From Aureliella helgolandensis (GTDB lineage: Bacteria; Planctomycetota; Planctomycetia; Pirellulales; Pirellulaceae): 64,000 nt of DNA. Shown piece after piece: positions 27,208 to 33,542 of this stretch. Within the stretch, counting starts at the first letter, position 1. Each line of letters opens with the position of its first letter. The stretch is taken from assembly GCF_007752135.1 (NCBI RefSeq), contig NZ_CP036298.1:6564501-6628500 (forward strand), read 5' to 3'. The notes under the pieces were generated by a model. The model saw nothing but the letters and a program-made list of their open reading frames with translations, made no database searches and had not been told where the DNA came from. The position numbers and the translations under genes were made by a program.

Positions 27208-27918
27208 ATGGACAAACCAAAACGAACGCGCAAGGCAACGCGGCCGATACCGGAAGCGATGCGCCGCCGCTTCTACCTAGCCGCCTGGGACTTGGCCTGG
27301 TCCGGTCACTTCTACCACGACGCGCCGGAGACGGAAGCATTCCTCGACAAATGGGGCTCAGGTTCACTAATCGCCAGGCGGCACGGCTTGACCATCCTAT
27401 GGCTTACAGCCATGGCAGGACGATTCAACGAACTAGCCTCGGCGCTGTTGACGGATGTCAACGGCGAAACGATCGAGATACGACGATCGAAACGCGGAGC
27501 GGTTCACACGATCCAGATACAAGCCGAGCTAATCGAATGCACGACGGCCTGGTTTCGGAGACTTGCAGCCGAAGCCGCCGACACCGGCCCTCCCGTAAAC
27601 GGCCGTTGGAAAAAATACTACGCCGCAATGCACGCGAGCAAATACCTACTTCCGAGCGCCACCGGCGGCCGGATGAATTGCGACGTGTTCAACCGAGACA
27701 CGGCCGGACCACTTGGCGAGCTGTTTGGTTTCAAGTGCTCGTCGCATTGCTTCAGGGACACAGCCTGCCAGGAAGCAATGCGAGCCGTGAAGAAAGACGC
27801 AAACCTCGATGTTCGCGCCGTTCAGGCCCTGCTGGGGCATCGAAATCTAAACACGACCGAAGTCTACATACGCAAGCAAGACGCGGCGCAGCTCGCATTG
27901 AAACTCTACACCGAGTAG
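27208..27918 (+). CDS. Tyrosine recombinase-like protein
   Basis: The 236-residue protein has a tyrosine recombinase catalytic domain: the first Arg in MAGRFNELASALLTDVN, then HCFRDTACQEAM (H-x-x-R) and LLGHRNLNTTEVYIRK (second His and the nucleophile Tyr). The N-terminal core-binding domain is short. It is distinct from the integrase next to attR, so the element carries two such enzymes. This one lies far from both att sites and could resolve dimers or drive another recombination. Confidence 0.8.
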   Translation: MDKPKRTRKATRPIPEAMRRRFYLAAWDLAWSGHFYHDAPETEAFLDKWGSGSLIARRHGLTILWLTAMAGRFNELASALLTDVNGETIEIRRSKRGAVHTIQIQAELIECTTAWFRRLAAEAADTGPPVNGRWKKYYAAMHASKYLLPSATGGRMNCDVFNRDTAGPLGELFGFKCSSHCFRDTACQEAMRAVKKDANLDVRAVQALLGHRNLNTTEVYIRKQDAAQLALKLYTE

Positions 27919-28066
27919 AAAACGGGCGGCTATCCGCTCCGCGCACCCGAGCCGCAGGCCAGCGGATCGGACCGAGGAGCCGAGCGCCGCATTCCAACCG
28001 CCGCCACTCCAGACACCAAAGCGACGAGCCACCATAACCGCGGCATTAGAGCGACTAATCCCGCAC

Positions 28067-28092
28067 GTATGAAGTTTAACCAAACTTCATAC
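28067..28092. promoter_or_regulatory. Perfect 11-bp inverted repeat
   Basis: GTATGAAGTTT and AAACTTCATAC flank a four-base AACC centre. It lies in the 225-bp gap before the gene at 28144. There is no T run after it, so an operator is more likely than a terminator. Confidence 0.6.
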
Positions 28093-28143
28093 CTACTCAG
28101 TTTGAAACGTCATTTTGACCGTTGACCGTGGAGCGTACGCACA

Positions 28144-28338
28144 ATGCGAGCCTTCGAAATCCAAACCGACGCCCTATGCGAAGTCTGCCACGAGCAACCA
28201 GCCGACCACCTTGTGAAAGGTGTTCAGCTAGTCGCCCCTTGGCAAAACTTCGGACACCGCGCGACAGTCTGCGCGAAATGCCTACCCGCGATCGAAGAAA
28301 CGACGGCGGACGACCTAACGTGGATCGAATCGGAATAA
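28144..28338 (+). CDS. Small protein with two CxxC pairs
   Basis: This 64-residue protein has CEVC (about 12-15) and CAKC (about 43-46), so a zinc-binding fold is likely. HEQPADHLVKGV sits between them. No named family. It is the first gene of a second left-arm run and lies 22 bp before the exonuclease. Confidence 0.65.
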   Translation: MRAFEIQTDALCEVCHEQPADHLVKGVQLVAPWQNFGHRATVCAKCLPAIEETTADDLTWIESE

Positions 28339-28360
28339 ACACCCCAGAGGAGCCGAGCAA

Positions 28361-29128
28361 GTGACCTGGTTAATAGTAGACGGAAACAATTGCTACGCCC
28401 GCGACGCGTTCGTCAACGCGGCCGGAGCGGCCCACGCCACGCTCCGGCGCTTGCGCGATGTTCGCGCCAACATGCAAGCGACCCGCGCGGTTATTTGTTG
28501 GGATTCGCCGAGCTTCCGCCACGAACTATTCGCCGGATACAAAGCCGGCCGAGGCGAAAAGCCCGCCGGCTTCCAAGCCGGCCTGGATGAAGTGAAAGCC
28601 GGAACCGCGGCAATCGGGTATGAGAGCTACGAGTGCGAAGGCTTCGAAGCCGACGACATAGCCGCCACCGTTGCAGCCGCGGCCGTCGACGAAGGAGAGC
28701 AGGCGCTAATCTACTCCAACGACAAGGACCTCCACCAATGCCTGGTGGCCGGCCTAGTCTCACAAGCTACGGCAGTCCGGCGGCCCACATCGTTGACGCT
28801 CAGCTATGACGTTTTAACGGCCAAGCAACTAAAAACGAAATTCGGAGTCCATCCGCATCAGTGGGTAGACTTTCGAGCCTTGACCGGCGACAAGTCGGAC
28901 GGAATCCCCGGTTGTGTCGACATTGGACCGAAAGCCGCTCAAACCCTCCTGACGAAATTTGACTCGCTCGACGAATTCTACCGCAAGCCATTTGCCGCCA
29001 AGATTCAAGACAAACAGCGGCGAAACCTCCTGGCCTACCGCGAGGAGCTCGCGAAAGCTCGGCGACTCTTGCGACTAGTTCGCAATGTCCCGCTACCGTC
29101 TACATTTTACGAGGCGGTCGCCCTATGA
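28361..29128 (+). CDS. Phage 5'-3' exonuclease (FEN/PIN-like)
   Basis: The 255-residue protein resembles the 5' nuclease domain of DNA polymerase I and T5 exonuclease. Acidic metal ligands appear in WLIVDGNNCYARDAF, ESYECEGFEADDIAATVA and ALIYSNDKDLHQCL. The helix-hairpin-helix region is ALTGDKSDGIPGCVDIGPKAAQTLL. It removes RNA primers or flaps during phage replication. The start is a GTG at 28361 with AGGAG ahead. It overlaps the next gene by ATGA. Confidence 0.92.
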   Translation: MTWLIVDGNNCYARDAFVNAAGAAHATLRRLRDVRANMQATRAVICWDSPSFRHELFAGYKAGRGEKPAGFQAGLDEVKAGTAAIGYESYECEGFEADDIAATVAAAAVDEGEQALIYSNDKDLHQCLVAGLVSQATAVRRPTSLTLSYDVLTAKQLKTKFGVHPHQWVDFRALTGDKSDGIPGCVDIGPKAAQTLLTKFDSLDEFYRKPFAAKIQDKQRRNLLAYREELAKARRLLRLVRNVPLPSTFYEAVAL

Positions 29129-29379
29129 CATTCGAACAAGCCGCCGCCCTAGTGGCCGAGGTTGAACGCTCAGGACGCGCACGAGTGCTAACCGTCGGCC
29201 GTTTCCTACCGCCGCACGAAGTAAGACCCAATAGCCCCTGGGGACTTGCTGTCATGCCGAACAAGTCGCCAACCGGAAAGCCGGTCGTCGTATGGGACCG
29301 CTCAGGATGGCTAAAGCTATCGCCCGAGCCGGCACCACGACGCGACGCCAAGACCAACGCACAACCAACCCTATTCTAA
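29125..29379 (+). CDS. Hypothetical phage protein, 84 residues
   Basis: No family recognised. The protein has a helix (TFEQAAALVAEVERSG) and then a beta-rich stretch (ARVLTVGRFLPPHEV, KPVVVWDRSGWLKLSP). It is translationally coupled to the exonuclease by an ATGA overlap and precedes the replication-type gene, so a replication accessory role is possible. Confidence 0.65.
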   Translation: MTFEQAAALVAEVERSGRARVLTVGRFLPPHEVRPNSPWGLAVMPNKSPTGKPVVVWDRSGWLKLSPEPAPRRDAKTNAQPTLF

Positions 29380-29397
29380 AGAAAGGAGCCCGCAGGG

Positions 29398-30363
29398 ATG
29401 CAAGAGACGTTCGACTGGACCTGGGCAGAACGCCGCGAATGGATCACCGAAGCCGATTTTCCGAAGGGGAGAGCCTACGACGGGAGCTCAGTATCGGCCG
29501 CGGCAATGGTGGCCGTTCTCAACGCGATTAACGACCACCTGGGAAAAAATCCGGTCGCGTGGCCATCGCAAGCGAAGATAGCGGAGAAAACCAAGCTAAG
29601 CGAAAAGACTATCCAGCGAGCAAGCGAAGCGCTCCAGTCGCTCAGCCTGTTGATTGTGGAGCCCAAGAAAGGCCGAAGCGGAACCAATCACTACCGGATT
29701 GTGTGGACCGAGCTTCAGCTCTTGCAACCAGCACGCCGCGCCGCCTGGGAAGCGATTTTGCGCGAGAAGCAAACCCGAACATTGACCCGCGGGAGTGCCC
29801 GAAACCAATCGGACATTCCCGCCGAGCAATCGGACATTGTGGGGGAGCAATCGGACATTCTGACCGACCAATCGGACACTATGTCCGATGAATACCACAA
29901 AGGAAAACCACAAAAGAAAACCACCACCACTCCAGAGCCTGACCAACGAGCCGAACCCCAAACGGACGTGAGAACCTGGGAAGTGGTGGTGAGTGAGTTG
30001 ATTGAGTTGGGATTGAGTGAGACCGGAGCGCGACAAGCTGCTGCAGCGGCAAGGAACCGCGGTCTAACACCCGATCAAGCCCACGAACTAGGGGAGACCT
30101 ACCGAACGCGGACCCGTCCAGGATACGCCGGAAAAGCTCCAACCGTGGGTTGGCTATACCGTTGGCTAACCGGGCAAAGCACGCCCGAGCCTGACCCAGC
30201 GGAACGCCCGAAACCAGTCACAAGTGGACGCGGCGACGCGTTGACACGCGACCAAATCGACGCCGAGCGAAGGCGCCGCGAAATTATCCGCCAGGCACGT
30301 AGCCGCGGACTCAGCGAAGAACAAATACGCAAAGCCTGCCAGTCGATCGGAGTAGCCTATTGA
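29398..30363 (+). CDS. Phage replication-type protein with helix-turn-helix
   Basis: The 321-residue protein has an N-terminal winged helix-turn-helix (about 45-100: WPSQAKIAEKTKLSEKTIQRA) like that of phage and plasmid replication initiators. A hydrophilic linker contains four seven-residue repeats starting QSD. A helical C-terminal region (about 185-320) follows. The repeats at DNA level are four 21-bp direct repeats, as lambda O carries its origin iterons. It sits beside an exonuclease, which supports replication. The initiator role is inferred. Confidence 0.72.
   Translation: MQETFDWTWAERREWITEADFPKGRAYDGSSVSAAAMVAVLNAINDHLGKNPVAWPSQAKIAEKTKLSEKTIQRASEALQSLSLLIVEPKKGRSGTNHYRIVWTELQLLQPARRAAWEAILREKQTRTLTRGSARNQSDIPAEQSDIVGEQSDILTDQSDTMSDEYHKGKPQKKTTTTPEPDQRAEPQTDVRTWEVVVSELIELGLSETGARQAAAAARNRGLTPDQAHELGETYRTRTRPGYAGKAPTVGWLYRWLTGQSTPEPDPAERPKPVTSGRGDALTRDQIDAERRRREIIRQARSRGLSEEQIRKACQSIGVAY
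29806..29889. repeat. Four 21-bp iterons inside the replication-type gene; candidate origin
   Basis: CAATCGGACATT recurs at 29806, 29827, 29848 and 29869 with exact 21-bp spacing. The last copy runs into a dyad ATCGGACA-CTA-TGTCCGAT (29871-29889). Phase with two helical turns and the location inside an HTH protein gene fit a theta-type phage origin. Confidence 0.7.
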
Positions 30364-30391
30364 CCTAGCCAAAATCAAATTTTTGAACCAA

Positions 30392-30426
30392 ACAACGGGA
30401 AATTGAGCGCTACGGCGTAAACTGCG
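30392..30426 (+). promoter_or_regulatory. Phage promoter-like motif, copy A
   Basis: A 35-bp motif is shared with 42842-42876: CGGGAAATTGAGCGCT, six variable bases, then TAAACTGCG, with the same spacing. It lies 45 bp before the double-HTH gene. Two copies at starts of gene blocks suggest a phage-specific promoter or activator site. Confidence 0.65.
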
Positions 30427-30470
30427 AGCTTCTACCGTCGATAGAGTCGGACGCCACGAAAGACGCACCA

Positions 30471-30845
30471 GTGCCACGCAATTTGCCACGCCTAGTAAAG
30501 TTACTAGCTAGCGGCGCGACGCTCGAAACAGCAGGCGCGAAAATCGGTATTTCAAAAACCACCGCGCAGCGATGGATCGCTCGATATGGCACGGATGCCA
30601 GGCGGCGGATTAAACCCCGGTTGACCTGCGAAACGAGCCGACGCATACGCGAACTGCGCCGAGAGGGTAAAACGCTGCGCCAAATAGCAGACGACCTTGG
30701 AGTCTCTCCAGGAAGCGTTCACAGCCACGCCGCGAGGCCAACCGCTCGACGTTGCAGCAAATGCCGGCAACGCTACAGCGGCGAAAATTGCCTGCTATGC
30801 GAGGCCCGAAGCTATCGCCAAAACGCCCTGGCCGCGACGGCCTAA
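30471..30845 (+). CDS. Double helix-turn-helix protein with C4 zinc finger
   Basis: The 124-residue protein has two HTH motifs (GATLETAGAKIGISKTTAQR and GKTLRQIADDLGVSPGSVH) and a C-terminal CSKCRQRYSGENCLLC zinc finger. The layout suits a DNA-binding regulator, perhaps the middle or late switch of the phage. The start is a GTG at 30471. It is preceded by promoter-like motif A. Confidence 0.72.
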   Translation: MPRNLPRLVKLLASGATLETAGAKIGISKTTAQRWIARYGTDARRRIKPRLTCETSRRIRELRREGKTLRQIADDLGVSPGSVHSHAARPTARRCSKCRQRYSGENCLLCEARSYRQNALAATA

Positions 30846-30875
30846 CAAACTTTCCCATTGTGAAGGATTCCACAA

Positions 30876-32216
30876 ATGCGACCGATGCTCGTTGCGCTGG
30901 CAGCTCTTGCGCTGTTTAGCTTCCCGGCCCCAGCCGAGGCCCAATTGTTCAAGAGACTAGCAAAGCCAACGCAAGCAGCGAACGTATGCACCGGACCCGA
31001 ATGCCAGGCACGAGCCCAGGCACGAGCCCAGGCACAAGCAGAGCTCCCAAGCCAACCCGCCTACATCAACCCAGCCGGCCCCAGCCGTAGCTTGGTCGAC
31101 GTCCCATGCTCACAGCACGAGTTGATTCTGGAGAAGCTATGGGAGCCCGTCGACATCACCGGCGCCAGCGGACCAACCGAAGCCGCGGCAGGCGATCGAA
31201 TGGCCAGGATTATCTCGGCTACCGTACGCGTGACAGTTTCGGGGGTCTGCGGATCAGGAACCGTTGTCGGCCGTGATTCGCTTGGCAATGCCCTAGTGTT
31301 GACCAATGCACACGTAGCCGGCACGCAACGTGGCCGGGTTGTAAGTCTCCAGCGGTGGAACCCAGACGGAACCAGTGAAAAGGGAAACGGCGCGATTATC
31401 GCCGCCGGCTACGGCCGCGGCTTGTCGGTTGATTTTGCCCTCCTCAAATGCAATTCCACGTTCGCGGCCGAAGTTGAACCGATCCCACTAGCCGACCGAT
31501 ACCCAAAGGCCGGCGCACCGGTCACGACCTACGGTTGCCCCCGCTGCGAATGGCCTAGCATGCAAGTGCTCAGCTTGACGCGATCCGAAGGCCAGGTTTT
31601 GCGATGGCTACCGGAAGCGATCGGAGGCCGGAGTGGCTCCAGTGTGATCGACCACACCGACGACGGCCCGCGCGTTGTCGGCCTGCTCACATGGGGAGGC
31701 GGTGGCGAGGGGCTAGGACAGTCGACCCCGTTTCTATTGTCCGCGATGCGCGGAGCAATGCCCAAGGCTTTCGACGTTCTGCCAGCATACGCCCAAGAAG
31801 TGGCAACCGTCAGCCAAGTACCCTGCGGCCTTAATGGCGAGCTTCTCGCGGTGGCGAGCTTCGACCTACTCGACGCAGCGAACCCAGCCAGCCCCCTAAA
31901 CCCGCTTAACCCGCTAAATCCGGCAAGCCCATTGCACCCGAACAACGTCCCGGCAAGCTCAGACGCCGACGGAGCAACCGACGGCGACGTGATCGACTCG
32001 ATTATCGAGCATGGCCCAGACGCGCCGGAAGACTCAGACGATTGCGGCCTGTTGAATCGAAAGCCAAACGACGACGGCAAAGTGCTACCAATTCGACCCG
32101 ATGGCCCAGTGAAGAAGATAGGCCAAAGCATCAAGACGGCTATCGCCTTTACGTTCTTCGGCGCCGTTCTCGCGGGACTGGCTTACCTGTACTTGAAAAA
32201 CAAAGTCCCAATCTAA
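30876..32216 (+). CDS. Secreted, membrane-anchored trypsin-like protease
   Basis: The 446-residue protein has an N-terminal signal peptide (LVALAALALFSFPAPAEA, likely cut after Ala22). The S1/DegP-like domain (about 105-310) has His146 (LTNAHVAG), Asp186 (SVDFALL) and Ser253 (GGRSGSSV). A proline/asparagine repeat (PLNPLNPLNPASPLHP) and an acidic linker follow. It ends with a transmembrane helix (TAIAFTFFGAVLAGLAYLYL, then KNKVPI). It lies between the regulator and the head genes. Such a protein acts outside the cytoplasm, so lysogenic conversion, exclusion or lysis are all possible. Confidence 0.82.
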   Translation: MRPMLVALAALALFSFPAPAEAQLFKRLAKPTQAANVCTGPECQARAQARAQAQAELPSQPAYINPAGPSRSLVDVPCSQHELILEKLWEPVDITGASGPTEAAAGDRMARIISATVRVTVSGVCGSGTVVGRDSLGNALVLTNAHVAGTQRGRVVSLQRWNPDGTSEKGNGAIIAAGYGRGLSVDFALLKCNSTFAAEVEPIPLADRYPKAGAPVTTYGCPRCEWPSMQVLSLTRSEGQVLRWLPEAIGGRSGSSVIDHTDDGPRVVGLLTWGGGGEGLGQSTPFLLSAMRGAMPKAFDVLPAYAQEVATVSQVPCGLNGELLAVASFDLLDAANPASPLNPLNPLNPASPLHPNNVPASSDADGATDGDVIDSIIEHGPDAPEDSDDCGLLNRKPNDDGKVLPIRPDGPVKKIGQSIKTAIAFTFFGAVLAGLAYLYLKNKVPI

Positions 32217-32250
32217 GCCCACCGCCACACCACGAGACGGAGCTCGACCA

Positions 32251-32769
32251 GTGTTCTATCTACTCGGCTGGATTGTCGCCAGCTATCTAGCCGCCGACCT
32301 ACTCGCGGGATTCTGGCATTGGCTGGAAGACCGCTATTTTGAAGAGACTTGGCCAATTGTCGGCAAGTACATAGCCAAGCCCAACTCGCTACACCACGAA
32401 CAGCCAACCGCGTTTCTATTCCAAAGCTATTGGAAACGAAACTGGACGACAATCTTACCCGCGGCCGTAGCGTTTGCCTGCTCATTGTGGCACCCAATCG
32501 CCCTTGTGTTTGTATTCGTTTCTCAGGCGAACGAGATTCACGCCTGGGCGCACAACAAGGGGAAGGTATCGCCGCTAATTGCTGCGATCCAAGAAACGGG
32601 GATCCTTCAGAGCCCCAAGCACCACGCCGAACATCATCGCAGCCCGTTTGCAATTCGCTATTGTGTGATGTCCGACCTACTCAACCCGATTTTGGATTAT
32701 TTCCAATTCTGGCGAAAACTTGAAGGCTTGCTCGAGACGGCCACCGGAATTCGACCGAAGCCGGAGTAA
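32251..32769 (+). CDS. Plasmanylethanolamine desaturase-like protein (CarF/TMEM189)
   Basis: The 172-residue protein contains nearly the whole CarF/PEDS1 domain with its histidine ligands: GFWHWLED (His23), HHEQP (His48, His49), NEIHAWAH (His97, His101), KHHAEHHRSPF (His124-125, 128-129), then YC and the C-terminal FWRKLEGLLETATGIRPK. The family uses a di-iron centre to desaturate ether lipids, making plasmalogens. Hydrophobic segments at 2-20 and 68-92 fit membrane insertion. The start is a GTG at 32251. Finding it between a phage protease and HNH gene is unusual. Confidence 0.88.
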   Translation: MFYLLGWIVASYLAADLLAGFWHWLEDRYFEETWPIVGKYIAKPNSLHHEQPTAFLFQSYWKRNWTTILPAAVAFACSLWHPIALVFVFVSQANEIHAWAHNKGKVSPLIAAIQETGILQSPKHHAEHHRSPFAIRYCVMSDLLNPILDYFQFWRKLEGLLETATGIRPKPE

Positions 32770-33077
32770 TGGCAGAACGAGCCAAGCGACTAGACCGTCG
32801 CAAGCAACGCGGGAGCAATCCCGCGAACAGGTTAGCGGCCGGGCGGCCCAACGCTACGCAACGCGGATATGATCGACGTTGGCGAGCCGCCCGCCGCCGC
32901 TACCTAGCCGAGAACCCAGCCTGCCGGCAATGCGAGAAACGCGGCCGAATTATCGCCGCTACAGTGGTCGACCACATCCAACCGCACAGGGGCGACGAAG
33001 TGCTATTTTGGCGCCGCTCCAATTGGCAACCACTCTGCAAGCGTTGCCACGATCAGAAGACCGCTAGCGGACTATAA
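32769..33077 (+). CDS. HNH endonuclease of the packaging module
   Basis: The 102-residue protein has a C-terminal HNH domain: CRQC, VVDHIQPH and the NWQPLCKRCHDQKT segment, with zinc-binding cysteines. The N-terminus is basic. HNH proteins beside terminase genes are needed for DNA cutting and packaging in HK97-like phages. It overlaps the previous gene (TAATG) and precedes TerS by three bases. Confidence 0.92.
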   Translation: MAERAKRLDRRKQRGSNPANRLAAGRPNATQRGYDRRWRAARRRYLAENPACRQCEKRGRIIAATVVDHIQPHRGDEVLFWRRSNWQPLCKRCHDQKTASGL

Positions 33078-33080
33078 ACC

Positions 33081-33542
33081 ATGGCCAAAGCAAGACGCGG
33101 CCGTAAGCCGAAGACAGAAGCCAAAAGCGAGCCACTCGCGGAAGTACCCGAACCGCCAAGCGACCTCGGAGCATACGCGGCGAACTATTGGCGCAGCCTA
33201 GCGCCCCAGCTTGTCGAGCTCGGCATTCTCACACCACTACACACGGAGACCTTCCGCGTTCTCTGCGAGACTTGGCAAGAGTACCGTACTCTCAGCCAGT
33301 GGTTGGAGGCGGACCCGTCACGAATGACGTTCATAACCGCCAGCGGCTACGAACAGGAAACCCCGCAGCTCAGGCAGCGCGACAAAGCCGCCGCCACGTT
33401 GCAAAAGCTATGGTCAAAATTCGGATTGACCCCCAACGCCCTAGCCCAGCTCGGAAAGCATGGCGGAGTTAAAGCCCGCACCGCTTCCGCAATCTCAAAA
33501 TTCGCTCAAAAGAAATACGAAAACGACCAAGGGAACGCATAG
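33081..33542 (+). CDS. Terminase small subunit, P27 type
   Basis: The 153-residue protein has the P27 family layout: a basic start (KARRGRKPK), then APQLVELGILTPLHTETFRVLCETW and the C-terminal LWSKFGLTPNALAQL. It recognises the packaging start site and loads TerL. Unusually, TerL does not follow directly; a 2.5-kb adhesin-like gene comes between. Confidence 0.88.
   Translation: MAKARRGRKPKTEAKSEPLAEVPEPPSDLGAYAANYWRSLAPQLVELGILTPLHTETFRVLCETWQEYRTLSQWLEADPSRMTFITASGYEQETPQLRQRDKAAATLQKLWSKFGLTPNALAQLGKHGGVKARTASAISKFAQKKYENDQGNA

Noticed and set aside
26973-28037. Plus-strand frame of 354 codons across methylase and recombinase
   Set aside because: It is out of frame with two genes that have clear catalytic motifs; arginine-rich shadow.
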